64,000 nt of DNA from Streptomyces coeruleorubidus (GCF_028885415.1 NZ_CP118527.1:496001-560000); one strand, 5' to 3'; counted from the first letter of the stretch, positions 20,028 to 31,278 are shown. Translations and numbers: made by a program. Notes: a model not told the origin generated them from the sequence alone.

Positions 20028-20152
20028 GGAGGCTCCTGACGTGTGGGGCCGTCGGTCGGTGACGGGATACGTGCCCGTGTCATGGAATCCGGAACCGTGC
20101 GGGGAGACCTACCGGGAAGCCCCGAGCAACCGACAGGACAGCGCACGCTCAC

Positions 20153-20833
20153 TCACGCCACCACCCCGACCGGTTCCACCCGGTACACCCCGGCTCCCCG
20201 CGCCCGGGTGACCGCCTCCGTCAGCACACCGTCCGTGAACAGTGCCGCGGCCCCGTCCTCCACCGCCCAGCCTGACGGCAGCCGACCCGCTGCCACGGCC
20301 GCGCGGTAGGAGGGCCGACGGCCCGGTTCACTGTCGTAGTGCGGGCAGACGGAGCCGGGCAGCAGCCCCAGGCCGTCGGGGAGGTACGTCAACGGCCCGA
20401 ATGAGTCGGTGTGCGAGCCCTCTGCCCAGCAGTTGGCACCGGCGCTGATACCGCACAGCAGCGTGCCGTGGTCGTAGGCCTCCCGCAGCAGCCGGTCCAC
20501 ACCGTGGGTTCGCCATACCGCGAGGAGGTTGGCCGTGTTGCCACCGCCCACGTAGATGACGTCCTGGGCGAGCAGGAAGGAGCGCAGTGCGTCGTCGTCC
20601 AACTCGCGGCGGAACAGGTGCAGGACGGAGGGTTCGCAGGCGGGTCGGTCCCCGAACGCCGTGCGGAACTGTTCGATGTAGGCCGGTGCGTCTCCGCTGG
20701 CCGTGGGAACGAAGCACACCCTGGGGCGGAAGACGCGTGCCCGGGCCAGTACCCAGTCGTCGAGAAGGCCGTCGTCGTCGGTGGAGAAGCCGCCGCCGAG
20801 GAGGGCGAGGCGCTGCGGGGGTTCGACGGCCAT
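20153..20833 (-). CDS. Peptidase E (S51 family)
   Basis: Aspartyl dipeptidase-type serine peptidase of 226 residues. Family marks are the N-terminal LLGGGFSTDDDGLLDDW, the YVGGGNTANLLAVWR loop, the nucleophile Ser in CGISAGANCW and the VCPHYDSEPGRR histidine segment. It would cleave N-terminal Asp dipeptides in the cytosol. The ATG at 20833 opens the conserved region. It lies 38 bases downstream of the cap-domain gene and may be cotranscribed with it. Confidence 0.88.
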   Translation of the reverse strand: MAVEPPQRLALLGGGFSTDDDGLLDDWVLARARVFRPRVCFVPTASGDAPAYIEQFRTAFGDRPACEPSVLHLFRRELDDDALRSFLLAQDVIYVGGGNTANLLAVWRTHGVDRLLREAYDHGTLLCGISAGANCWAEGSHTDSFGPLTYLPDGLGLLPGSVCPHYDSEPGRRPSYRAAVAAGRLPSGWAVEDGAAALFTDGVLTEAVTRARGAGVYRVEPVGVVA

Positions 20834-20871
20834 GACCGTGCCTTCCTGGACAGGTGCGTGTGCGCGTGAGG

Positions 20872-21534
20872 CTAGGCCGCCCCGCCGCCGGTGTGCAGGA
20901 CGGCGAACACTCCGCGGGCCCGGGTGCCGTCCGGGAGTTGCCAGGAGCCGGTGACGTGGCCGGTCACTCCATGGGAGGGCGGGAACGGGCCGTCCGGGGC
21001 AGGTTGCAGGACCCGGTGGAGGCTGAGGGTCGTGCCGTGCGGTGTGGTCAGCCGGGTGCCGTCCTGGTCGTCGGTGGTGATGAAGTCCGTGGGGATGGAG
21101 CCTTCGCCGGTGTGGGAGGCGATGACCTCCCGGTCGGGGACGTCGCTGGTGTTCTGGTTCTGGGCCTGCACCCGCCCCTCGATCAAGGCCACCAACTGGG
21201 CGAGCAGCACGGGGTCGTGGCAGCCGTCGTAGGCCCAGCGCCGCCCGAGCACGCCGTGCTCCATGGTGCCCACGAGGGCGTGCTCCGCTCCGTCGAGCGG
21301 GGCACCGCGATAGGTCAGCGGCACCAGGTAGGTGATCGGGTGAGGGCCGGAGGAGTCCGTGACAATGATGAACTCGATCCCGACCTCGCCCTGCGGGTCG
21401 TCCAGCCGGAACCCGCCGGCCTTGGCCGGCTGCGGTTCGGCCGCGCCACCGCGGTACCACGGACGGGACGGCAGCCAGGAGGTGAGCAGTTCCAGCTTGG
21501 TCGGTTGGAGCGAGGTGCGGTGGATGACGGCCAT
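20872..21534 (-). CDS. Stand-alone maltokinase N-terminal cap-like domain protein
   Basis: Protein of 220 residues resembling the cap domain found N-terminal to actinobacterial maltokinases (PF18085-type). It opens MAVIHRTSLQPTKLELLTSW, followed by a WY-containing strand and the beta-rich RLDDPQGEVGIEFIIVTDSSG and ITYLVPLTYRGAPLDGA blocks. In maltokinase this module covers the phosphotransferase active site. Here it stands alone, 18 bases after a kinase gene, so the two may work as a split enzyme. It has no catalytic residues of its own that I can see. Confidence 0.72.
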   Translation of the reverse strand: MAVIHRTSLQPTKLELLTSWLPSRPWYRGGAAEPQPAKAGGFRLDDPQGEVGIEFIIVTDSSGPHPITYLVPLTYRGAPLDGAEHALVGTMEHGVLGRRWAYDGCHDPVLLAQLVALIEGRVQAQNQNTSDVPDREVIASHTGEGSIPTDFITTDDQDGTRLTTPHGTTLSLHRVLQPAPDGPFPPSHGVTGHVTGSWQLPDGTRARGVFAVLHTGGGAA

Positions 21535-21552
21535 GCCGAAGGTTCCCTTCCG

Positions 21553-22506
21553 TTACGCCGGCCCGAACACACGGTTGTGACGCAACTGCCCGGCACACCA
21601 CCGGAAGTGTCCGTCGCTGTCGTCCGGACCGAACAGGTCGTAGGTGCTGAGGGCGTAGGCGGCTTGATAGGTGGTGAGCGCGGCGGGCGAGTAGCCGAGC
21701 TCCTGCGCGAAGAGCCGGGTGAGTTCCGCGGTGTGCTCCTGGGCGTGCGGGCCGTACATGTCGCAGACGGCGGCGGTGACGGCCGCCTCGAAGGCCGGGT
21801 CGCCCGCGGTCGTGTAGAAGCCGAAGTCGAGTACGGCGACGGGTCGGCCGACCGTGTCGACGTGGATGTTGGGCGGCACGAGGTCACCGTGGATCGCGGT
21901 GACCGGGGCATCGGGCAGCGACCGCAGCGCGTTCAGCGTGCGCTCGACCCCGGCGTCGAAGTCGGGCACCCGCGCGGCGAGGGCAGCGCCGTGCCGGGCG
22001 GCGGCCCGAGCGACCAGGGCCGCGAGCGCGTCCTGAAAGCGGTCGTGGCCCTGCCAGAGGGGTCGGTCGTCGCCCTGGACGGTCAGCCGGCGCATCGCCT
22101 CCGTGCCCGGCACCGAGGCCAGACCACGCAGGACGGCGAGCAGCGTGTCCTTGTGCCGGCCGGGCAGTTCGCGCTCGTACTCCTCATGCGCGGAGTCGGC
22201 CCGCATCGGGACACCGGGCAGCTCACGCTCGTACGTCACCACGATGCCCTGGTGCTCGTGGACCTCGAGGATTTCCGGGGTGGCGAAGGGCGGACGGTGT
22301 GCTGCGATGTCCGCGTAGACCCGGCGGGTGAGCTCGGTCGGCGGCCGGCCGGTCCACACCTTGGCGACGCGGCCGTCGCCCAGCCCGTAGACGACCCCCT
22401 CGACGCCGGCGCCGATACGGCGGGCCTCCGGGTGTCCGCGGTCGGCGAAGTATCCGGGCCAGGGGTCGGCGGTGGGACGCGGTGCGTCGCTCCTGGAGAT
22501 CTCCAC
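21553..22506 (-). CDS. APH-family phosphotransferase
   Basis: Kinase of 317 residues with the aminoglycoside/choline phosphotransferase fold. The catalytic loop is IHGDLVPPNIHVD (Asp base and Asn) and the metal-binding DFG appears as AVLDFGFY. The N-lobe glycine segment is RRIGAGVEGVVYGL with Lys in RVAKVW. The substrate is unknown. Its neighbour encodes a maltokinase-type cap domain, which suggests a sugar substrate more than an antibiotic. It starts at the ATG at 22506 and is divergent from the MFS gene. Confidence 0.8.
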   Translation of the reverse strand: MEISRSDAPRPTADPWPGYFADRGHPEARRIGAGVEGVVYGLGDGRVAKVWTGRPPTELTRRVYADIAAHRPPFATPEILEVHEHQGIVVTYERELPGVPMRADSAHEEYERELPGRHKDTLLAVLRGLASVPGTEAMRRLTVQGDDRPLWQGHDRFQDALAALVARAAARHGAALAARVPDFDAGVERTLNALRSLPDAPVTAIHGDLVPPNIHVDTVGRPVAVLDFGFYTTAGDPAFEAAVTAAVCDMYGPHAQEHTAELTRLFAQELGYSPAALTTYQAAYALSTYDLFGPDDSDGHFRWCAGQLRHNRVFGPA

Positions 22507-22624
22507 GCGCGCATTAGATCAGCCGTTGTGCCAGCTTGACCACGCGATTACGGGAGTCGTCACAGCAGCGGGGAACTTGCGCGGGGCTTCTCACTTCGTG
22601 CCGCCAAAGGGTGTCGGCAGGCCC

Positions 22625-22642
22625 GATGTTACCGGTAACATC
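22625..22642. promoter_or_regulatory. Perfect 18-bp palindrome, LacI-type operator
   Basis: GATGTTACCGGTAACATC is a perfect palindrome centred about 45 bases upstream of the MFS start. TGTTACCGGTAACA is the classic form for LacI-family operators (E. coli GntR sites are very similar). The lacI gene at the end of the same operon (28158-29223) is the likely reader. Confidence 0.75.
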
Positions 22643-22678
22643 ACCATCGCCCGCCGCCGGCCGTCCCCCGGAGTCCGC

Positions 22679-23868
22679 GTGACCGACCAGCCCACCCCAC
22701 AGCGCGCAGCCACCCTCTCCCCGCTCCGTCCGCCCCGGTGTTCAGCGGGGCCGCCGTGGTCGCCTCCTGTGTTGGCTTCGTGCTCATGGGTGCGTTGCAG
22801 GCTCTGTACGGGCCCGCGATCCCGGTTTCCGTGCGGAGTTCGGGCTCTCGCCGTCCGCTGCGGGCTCGGGCTCAGTGCCCACTTCGTCGGCGGCGTGGCC
22901 GGTTGTGCTGCTGTTCGACCGGCTCTACGGGCGGGTCGGCAACCGGCACATCCTCGGCAGCTCCTACTTGCTCATGGCGGTCGGCGCCGCGGGCTTCGCG
23001 CTGGCGCCCGGCTGGCCCACCGCCCTGGCGGCGGCCCTGCTCGCCGGGCTCGGTTTCGGCGGCATCGACTACGGGCTCAACCAGCTGTTCGCCGTGGGCT
23101 TCGGCCACCGTTCGACTGCGATGCTGAACATCCTGCACGCCCACTTCGGCATCGGCCCATCCTCAGCCCCGCCCTGATCGGCGTGGTCGGCTCCGAGCAC
23201 TACCCGGCCGTCTTCCTCGGTTTCGCCCTCGCCAACCTGCCGTTGCTGCTGTGCCTGAAGGGCGTACGGAACGACGCGCCCGTCCCGGCCGGTGACGAGG
23301 CGAGTGGTGGTGGGGTCCTGCGGCGGAGCCTCGCCTCGGTGCTCGCCGTCTTCGTCGCGCTCTACGTCCTGCACATCGGCATCGAGGCCGGTGTCGGCGG
23401 CTGGGAACCCACCCATCTGGAGACCGTCGGCTACGGCGCGGGCGTCGCCGCCACCGCCACCTCCGTGTACTGGCTGATGATGACCGTCGGCCGCTTCCTG
23501 GTCGCACCGCTCGCGTTGCGCTTCTCCGCCCAGGCCATCATCGCCGTCTCCTGCGCGGGTATGACGGTGTGTCTGCTGGCCGCTTCCGTGCCGGCGCTGG
23601 CGCCGTACGCGTACGCCGGTGTGGGTCTGTTCATCGCGCCGATCTTCCCGACCGGACTGCCCTGGCTCAACCGGGTCGCCCCGCGGGCCCGCAGAGCCGG
23701 TGCGCTGGTCATCGCCGCGTCCATGGGCGGCGGTGTCGCTGCCGGGCCGGCGCTGGGCAAGGCCATCGAGTGGTCGGGGTCCGCGCGGTGCCGCTGCTGC
23801 TGTGCGGTGTCTCGGCGCTGTGCCTGGCCGCCACGCTCTGGCTGATCCGCGTCACCCGCTCCCCCTGA
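22679..23868 (+). pseudogene. MFS transporter, multiply frameshifted
   Basis: Twelve-helix major facilitator of about 397 residues when repaired, resembling the FucP/GlcP-like sugar or fused-family importers. The conserved loop between helices 2 and 3 reads FDRLYGRVGNRH, and later helices (IAPIFPTGLPWLN, ASMGGGVAAGPALG) are clear. It starts at the GTG at 22679. Six indels are seen near 22735, 22826, 22865, 22904, 23157 and 23778. As first gene before two beta-galactosidases it probably imports a galactoside. Sequence errors are the simplest cause of the breaks. Confidence 0.82.
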
Positions 23869-23911
23869 AGCCCCATCGAATTTCGCCCCTTATCCCGAGG
23901 GAAGCCTCCGC

Positions 23912-25677
23912 ATGCCCGCCCTGACGACGACGTCCGACGGATTCCTTCTGGCACGGCGAGCCGTTCCGGATCATCTCCGGTGCGCTGCACTACTTCCGTG
24001 TCCACCCCGGCCTGTGGCCGACGGCTGCGCAAGGCGCGGCTGATGGGCCTCAACACGGTGGAGACGTACCTCCCGTGGAACCACCACCAGCCCGATCCCG
24101 ACGGGCCTCTCGTGCTCGACGGCTTCCTCGACCTGCCCCGGTTCCTCGGGCTCGCCCGGGACGAGGGGCTGCACGTGCTGCTGCGTCCCGGTCCGTTCAT
24201 CTGTGCCGAGTGGGACGGCGGCGGCCTGCCCGACTGGCTGACGTCGGACCCGGACATCCGGCTGCGGTCCAGCGATCCGCGTTTCACCGGGGCCGTCGAC
24301 CGCTACCTGGACCTGCTGCTGCCCGCGCTCCGGCCCCACCTGGCCGCGGCGGGCGGTCCCGTCATCGCCGTGCAGGTGGAGAACGAGTACGGGGCCTACG
24401 GCGACGACAGCGCGTATCTGAAGCACCTGGCCGACGCGTTCCGCTCCCGGGGCGTCGAGGAGCTGCTGTTCACCTGCGACCAGGCCGACCCCGAGCACCT
24501 GGCCGCCGGGAGCCTGCCGGGCGTGCTGACCGCGAGCACCTTCGGCAGCCGGGTCGAGCAGAACCTCGGGCGGCTGCGCGCGCACCAGGGCGAAGGCCCG
24601 CTGTTCTGCGCGGAGTTCTGGATCGGCTGGTTCGACCACTGGGGCGGTCCGCACCACGTACGGGACGCGGCCGACGCCGCCGCCGATCTGGACCGGCTGC
24701 TGTCCGCCGGGGCGTCCGTCAACATCTACATGTTCCACGGCGGCACCAACTTCGGCTTCACCAACGGCGCCAACCACAAGCACGCCTACGAGCCCACCGT
24801 CACGTCGTACGACTACGACGCCGCGCTCACCGAGTGCGGTGACCCGGGCCCGAAGTACCACGCCTTCCGCGAGGTCATCGCCCGCCATGTCGGCGTCCCC
24901 GACGAGTCCGCCCCGGCTCCCGGACCCAAACTGCCGCCGACCGACGTCGAGTTGGACGGCCGGGCACCTCTGCTTCCCCTCACCGGCGCGCTCGCCACGC
25001 CCGTCCGCACCGACAACCCGGTGACCATGGGCGAGCTCGGACAGCACACCGGCTACGCGCTCTACCGCACCGTCCTTCCCGCCTCCGGTGACGGCCTGCT
25101 GCACTTCGCCGGCGGTGTCGGCGACCGTGCCCAGGTCTTCGTCGACGGCGCACCCGTCGGTGTGCTGGAGCGCGAACGCCACGACGAGACGCTGCCGGTG
25201 CGTGTCCCGCGCCCCGGCGCGACGCTCGAGGTGCTCGTCGAGAACATGGGCGGCGTCAACTACGGGCCCCGCATCGGCTCCGCGAAGGGCCTGTTCGGGC
25301 CCGTCTCCTTCAACGGCACCGCCCTGCGCGGCTGGGACTGCCACGCGCTGCCGCTGGACGACCTGGACGCGGTGCCGTTCAGCCCGGCCGACGGGGCGGC
25401 GGTCACCGTGCCTGCCTTCCACCGCGGCACCTTCGAGGTGATCGCGCCCGCCGACGCCTTCCTCTCCCTGCCCGGCTGGACGAAAGGGCAGGCCTGGGTC
25501 AACGGCTTCCACCTGGGCCGCTACTGGAACCGCGGCCCGCAGCACACGCTCTACGTCCCCGCGCCGGTGCTGCGGCCCGGCACCAACGAGCTGGTCCTGC
25601 TGGAGCTGCACGGAAGCACCGCCACCCGCGCCCAGCTCACCGATACGCCCGACCTCGGCCCGGAGAACACCTGGTGA
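23912..25677 (+). pseudogene. GH35 beta-galactosidase (first), frameshifted at the N-terminus
   Basis: Beta-galactosidase of about 588 residues. The body from codon 30 on is intact: RPGPFICAEWDGGGLPDWL, acid/base Glu in VENEYGAYG and nucleophile Glu in FCAEFWIGWFDHWG, then a C-terminal beta-sandwich ending in NELVLLELHG. Three indels near 23951, 24014 and 24020 separate the ATG at 23912 (GAGGGA site; MPALTTTSDGF) from it. No signal peptide, so the enzyme is intracellular. The stop overlaps the GTG of the second GH35 as GTGA. Confidence 0.87.
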
Positions 25678-28052
25678 CCGCGCACCGGCTGCGCGTGCCC
25701 GCGCCCTCCGCTCCCCCACTGACCGGCCACCTGCCCTTCGCGGACGCACCCGGCGTGCCCGACCCGATCGAGGTCACCGGCCGCTGGCTCACCCGTGGCG
25801 GCCGCCCCTGGTTCCCGGTCTCCGGCGAGTTCCACTACTCCCGCTACCCGGCCCGGGAGTGGGAGGAGGAGCTGCTGAAGATGAAGGCGGGCGGCGTGAG
25901 TGCCGTCGCCTCCTACGTCATCTGGATCCACCACGAGGAGATCGAGGGGCGGATCCGCTTCGACGGCGACCGCGACCTGCGTCGCTTCGCCGAGCTGTGC
26001 GCCCGCCACGGCCTGGACTTCATCCCGCGCGTCGGCCCGTGGTGCCACGCGGAGGTACGCAACGGCGGCCTGCCCGACTGGCTGCTCGCCCGCGCACGCA
26101 CACCACGCACCGACGATCCGGCCTATCTGGAGCCCGTACGCGTCTGGTTCGCGGCCGTCGCGGAACAACTGCGCGGCCTGGACCGGGCGCACGGCGGCCC
26201 GATCGTCGCGATCCAGATCGAGAACGAGCTCTACGACCAGCCCGGCCATCTGCGCACCCTGAAGCGCCTGGCCCAGGAGGCCGGACTGAGCGCGCCGCTG
26301 TGGACGTCGACCGCCTGGGCGGGGTCCAGCTCCCGGGCGAGGAACTGCTCCCGCTGTACGGCGGCTATCCGGAGGCGTTCTGGACGGAGGCGGACGGCGG
26401 CTGGCCCGACACCTGCCGCAAGCACTTCTTCTTCACCCACGTGCGCGACGACGAGGGCATCGGCGCCGACCTGCGGCCCACGACCGTGCGCGGCGCCGAC
26501 CCGGTCCCGGTGGACCGATTCCCCTGGGCCACCTGTGAGTTGGGCGGCGGCATGGCGGTGGCCTACCACCGGCGGCCCCGGGTCGAGGCCGCCGACGTGG
26601 GCGCGCTGGGTCTCACCAAGATCGGCTGCGGTTCGGTGTGGCAGGGCTACTACATGTTCCACGGCGGTACGAACCCGCCCGGTGAGCTGACGCCCCTTCA
26701 GGAGTCGCACGCCACCGGCTACCCCAACGACCTGCCGGTCCTGACGTACGACTTCCAGGCCCCGCTCGGCGAGTACGGCCAGGTGCGGCCCTCGTACCAC
26801 GAACTGCGGCTTCAGCACCTGCTGTTGGACTGCTTCGGGCACCGGATCGCGCCCATGGAGTCCGTGCTGCCCGAGCAGCGGCCGACCGGGCAGCACGACC
26901 GGGACACGCTGCGCTGGGCCGTCCGTACGACGGCACGTCGGGCTTCCTGTTCGTGACCAACCACCAGCCGCACGAGCCGCTGCCCGACCACCCGGACACG
27001 GCCTTCACGGTCGACTTCGCGGACGCACCGCCGCTGACGCTGCCGAGCGCTCCCGTCACGGTGCCCTCCGGCGCCTACTTCTGCTGGCCGCTGCGACTGG
27101 AGGTGGCCGGGCTGCGGCTGGAGTGGGCGACCGCGCAGCCGGTGTGCACCGTGGAGGCGGGCGGCGCACGGTCCTGGTGCTGGCCGCGACCGACGGCATC
27201 GCGCCCGAACTGGCCCTGGACGCGGACACGGTGGCGTCCGTCGCGACACCCTCCGGGGAGGTCACGCCGGTCGCCGGACGGGTCCTGGTCAGCGGCGTGC
27301 GGCCCGGCACCGACGCCCTGGTCGAGGTGGACGCGGCCGACGGTTCACGCGTCGGGCTCCTGGTCCTGGACGCGGCGACGGCCCGTACCGTCTACCGGGG
27401 GGAGGCGTGGGGAGCCGAGCGGCTGGTGCTGAGCGGGGACGGTGTCGTCTTCGACGGTGACGAGGTACGGCTGCACAGCCCGGCCGCCGAGCCCTCGTTC
27501 GCGGTGCTGCCCGCGCCGGATTCCGCTCCGGTGCCGGCGGGGACACGGGTGCGGGAGGCGGCGGACGGCGTGTTCACCCGCTACACGATCGAGGCCGCGC
27601 CCCTCGCGGACACCGTGGTGCCCGTCACCCTGGTCAGGCCCGCCGGTCCGGCGCCCGAGCCGGTGACCGGCGTGGAGGGCCGGGCGAGCGTACCGGCGGA
27701 CAGGTACGTCGAGACGGTGGCCGCCGAGTACCGGGTCGATGTACCGGAAGACCTGCTTCGGGCGCCCGCCGGTGTCCTGCTGCGGCTGCGCTGGACGGGC
27801 GACCTGGCCCGGGCCTACGTGGGGGACGTCCTGGTCGCCGACCAGTTCCACTCGGGCCGGGTGTGGGACATCGGCCTGGACCGGCTGCCCGTCGAGCAGG
27901 TGCGGGCGCTGGGCCTGCGGCTGAGGGTGCTGCCGCTGGCCGCTGACGCTCCCGTGCATGTGCCGGGACAGGCGGGTGACGACTGGCGGGCGGCCGGGGT
28001 GCGGCACGCCGAGTGGGTGGTCACCCGCTCGTGGGCGCTCCGGACGAGCTGA
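25674..28052 (+). pseudogene. GH35 beta-galactosidase (second, divergent), frameshifted
   Basis: Larger GH35 enzyme of about 793 residues when read across three single-base losses near 26319, 26931 and 27168. It has VSGEFHYSRYPAREWEEEL, acid/base Glu in IQIENELYDQ and a probable nucleophile Glu in CELGGGMAVAY. The long beta-rich C-terminal half ends in EWVVTRSWALRTS. It is only distantly similar to the first GH35 gene, so the pair probably has different linkage or substrate preferences. It is translationally coupled to that gene by a GTGA overlap. Confidence 0.85.
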
Positions 28053-28082
28053 GGCCCCTGTCGCTCCGAGGATCCTGCGCGC

Positions 28083-28119
28083 CCCCGCCCGGCCTATGCT
28101 GTGCTCCTGCCGGGCGGGG
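28083..28119 (+). terminator. Hairpin between GH35 and lacI
   Basis: CCCCGCCCGGC (28083-28093) pairs perfectly with GCCGGGCGGGG (28109-28119) around a 15-base loop, 30 bases past the GH35 stop. It may end most transcripts before lacI or act as an attenuator. Confidence 0.55.
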
Positions 28120-28157
28120 TCAGGACCGCCGTAACCGACGTCGAGGAATCACCCGCC

Positions 28158-29223
28158 ATGACACCGAGCGCCACCGACAGCCCTGTCCCCAAGGGCCGCA
28201 GCAGGCGCAACTTCGCGGGGGCGCGGCCGGTTATGGCCGACGTGGCCCGGCTGGCCGGCGTCTCCAAGCAGACCGTCTCCCGGGTGCTCAACGACCATCC
28301 GGCCGTCCGCCCCGAGACGCGCGAGGCGGTCCTGGACGCCATGCGCACCCTCGGCTACCGGCCCAGCCGCAGCGCGCGGTCGCTGGCCAGCGGCCGGACC
28401 CGGATGCTCGGCGTCATCTCCTTCGACGCCGCCCGGTACGGGCCCGCCTCCATCCTGACCGCCATCAACACCGCGGCCCAGGACGCCGGTTACCTGGTGA
28501 GCTCCATCGCGCTCGACACGGCCGACCACGACACCGTCGTCGAGGCCGTGCACCGGCTGTCGGCCGAGGGCGCGGACGGCGTCATCGCGATCGCCCCGCA
28601 GCAGTGGGTGGGCCGGGCCCTGGCGCAGACCGACCTCGGGACTCCCTGGTGGTGCTGGAGAGCGCCCTCGACGACAGCACGCCCCTGGTCACCGGCGACT
28701 CCCGGGCCGGCGCCCGCAAGGCCACCGAGCACCTCCTCGGCCTCGGGCACGCCACGGTCTGGCACATCGCGGGCCCGGCCGGCTGGACCTCCGCCGACCA
28801 TCGGCTGGCGAGCTGGCAGGCGACGCTCCAGGCGGCCGGTGCGGACATCCCGGCCCGCTCGCCGGGGACTGGAGCGCCGACTCCGGTTACGGGCTGGGCC
28901 GCCGGCTGGCCCGGCGCCCGGAGGTGACGGCGGTGTTCGCCTCGAACGACCAGATGGCTCTGGGCCTGCTGCACGCCCTGCACGAGTCCGGACGCTCCGT
29001 CCCCGGGGACGTCAGCGTCGTCGGCTACGACGACATCCCCGAGGCCGCGCATCTCCTGCCGCCGCTGACCACCGTCCGCACCGACTTCGCCGAGATCGGC
29101 ACCCGTTCCCTGCGGCTCCTCCTGGACCGCATCGACGGTCCCGGGGAGTCGCCCCGCGTCGACACGCTCGTCCCTGTGGACCTGGTCGTGCGTGCCAGCA
29201 GCGGCCCGCCACCGGTGAACTGA
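28158..29223 (+). pseudogene. LacI-family repressor of the GH35 operon, two frameshifts
   Basis: Regulator of about 355 residues. The helix-turn-helix is VMADVARLAGVSKQTVSRVL and the effector domain includes VTAVFASNDQMALGLL and SVVGYDDIPEAAHLLPPLT. Indels near 28645 and 28866 split the middle. The ATG at 28158 follows GAGGAA by 9 bases. Likely target is the 18-bp palindrome at 22625-22642. It is convergent with the metal ATPase gene, with only 9 bases between the stops. Confidence 0.86.
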
Positions 29224-29232
29224 CGGCGTTCG

Positions 29233-31211
29233 TCACTCGCTTCCCTCGGCAAAGGCCCGCTGCCAGGCCGTCTCCCGCAGCAGCCGCAGACCGTTCAGAC
29301 CGACCAGGACCGTGGAGCCCTCGTGGCCCGCGACGCCCAGCGGCAGCGGCAGGTTTCCGGCCAGGTCCCAGACGACGAGGCCGGCGATGAACACCCCGGC
29401 GATGACGAGGTTCTGGACGACCAGCCTGCGGGCGCGGCGCGAGAGGGCGACGGTGGTGGGGACGGCCGCCAGTTCGTCGCGCACGATCACGGCGTCGGCG
29501 GTCTCCAGGGCCAGGTCGGAGCCCGCCCGGCCCATGGCGACGCCGGTGTGGGCGGCGGCCAGTGCGGGTGCGTCGTTGACACCGTCCCCGACGACGAGCA
29601 CCTTGCGGCCCGCGCGCTCCATCTCCTGCACGGCCGTCAGCTTGTCCTGCGGCAGCAGCCCGGCGCGCACGTCGTCGATGCCGGCCTCGGCGGCGAGGTG
29701 TGCGGCGGCCCGGGGGTTGTCGCCGGTGAGCAGCGTCGGGGCGGTGCCGGTGAGGGTGGTGAGCGCGGCGACGGTGGCGGCGGCGTCCGGGCGCAGCCGG
29801 TCGGCGATGCCGAGCAGCCCTGCGGGGGCGCCGTCGACGAGGACCAGGACGGCGGTACGGCCGGACTCCTCCAGTTCCTCGGCCACCGCGGTGACCGTGC
29901 TGCCGGTGCGTCCAGCAGGCGGGCCGGGGCGCCGACGGCGACCCCTCGGCCGCTCACGACGGCGGTCACTCCCACGCCGGGCGCGGAGGTGAAGTCCTCA
30001 GCGCCGGGCAGATCGAGACCACGCTCGCGGGCCGCGTCCACGACCGCCCGGGCCAGCGGATGCTCACTGGGCCGCTCGGCCGCCGCCGCCAGTGTCAGCA
30101 ACTCGGCTTCGTCCAGGCCGGATCCGGGCAGCGGCCGGACATCGGTGACACGCGGGCTGCCCTCGGTGAGCGTGCCGGTCTTGTCCAGCGCGACCGCGTC
30201 CACCTGGCCGAGCCGCTCCATCACCACGGCCGACTTCACCAGCACGCCGTGCCGTCCGGCGTTGGCGATGGCCGACAGCAGGGGCGGCATGGTGGCCAGC
30301 ACGACCGCGCACGGAGAGGCCACGATCATGAACGTCATGGCGCGCAGCAGCGCGTCGGTGAGCTGCTCGCCGAAGGCGAGCGGCACCAGGAAGACGGCCA
30401 GGGTCGCGGCCACCATGCCCAGCGAGTAGCGCTGTTCGACCTTCTCGATGAACAGCTGCGTGGGCGCCTTGGTCTCGGACGCTTCCTCCACCATCCGGAC
30501 GATCCGGGCGATCACCGAGTCGGAGGCGTCGCGCTCGACCCGGACCCGCAGGGCGCCGGTGCCGTTGAGGGTGCCCGCGAAGACCTCGTCGCCCGGCTCC
30601 TTCGCCGCGGGGAGCGGCTCGCCGGTGATGGTCGCCTGGTCCACGTCACTCGCCCCGTCCAGCACGCGGCCGTCGGCGCCGACGCGCTCACCGGGGCGGA
30701 CGAGGACGGTGTCGCCGACCGCCAACTCCTCGACGGGCACGCTCTGTTCGCCGCCGTCAGGGGTCAGCCGAGTGGCCGTGGCGGGGGCGAGATCGAGCAG
30801 GCCGCGGACGGAGTCGGCGGTGCGGGCGGTGGCCAGCGCCTCCAGCGCGCCGGAGGTGGCGAAGATGACGATGAGCAGGGCACCGTCCATCACCTGCCCG
30901 ATCGCCGCCGCGCCCAGTGCTGCGACGACCATCAGCAGGTCGACGTCGAGGGTGCGTTCCTTCAGCGCCTTGAGGCCTTCCCAGCCCGGCTCCCAGCCGC
31001 CCGTGACGTACGACAGGGCGTAGAGCGGGCCCCAGGTCCAGGCGGGGGCTCCGGTCAGCTGGAGGGGCAGGGCGAGCAGGAAGAAGACAGTGGCGGCAGC
31101 GGCCCAGCGCGCCTCGGGGAGCGCGAGAACACGGGTACGCCGCCGGGGCGCGGCCCCGGTGCGGGCGGGCTCGGCCCGTTCGACCGGCTGCGGCGTGAGC
31201 GTGGAGGTCAT
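29233..31211 (-). pseudogene. P1B-type metal-transporting ATPase (P1B-4 subgroup), one frameshift
   Basis: Membrane ATPase of about 659 residues that exports a transition metal. It has the TGE actuator motif (QATITGEPLP), phosphorylation site DKTGTLTEG, hinge GDGVNDAPAL, and a membrane SPC motif in IVASPCAVVLA. The last helices carry HEGST. SPC together with HEG(G/S)T marks the P1B-4 group, known for Co, Ni or Fe(II). There is no N-terminal metal-binding domain. One base is missing near 29909, before the nucleotide-binding part resumes at VTAVAEELEE. The ATG at 31211 follows GAAGGA by 8 bases. An SmtB-like operator lies upstream. Confidence 0.88.
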
Positions 31212-31262
31212 CGGGGGGTCCTTCAGGCGGGGACGCATGACTCCCTCACCTTACAGGAACAC

Positions 31263-31278
31263 ATGAAGACTCATTCAT
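31263..31278. promoter_or_regulatory. ArsR/SmtB-type operator upstream of the metal ATPase
   Basis: ATGAA-GACTCA-TTCAT is an inverted repeat with the TGAA-N6-TTCA core used by ArsR/SmtB metal sensors, 52 bases upstream of the ATPase start. A further TTCAT half-site follows at once. No sensor gene is adjacent, so the cognate regulator would be encoded elsewhere. Confidence 0.55.
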
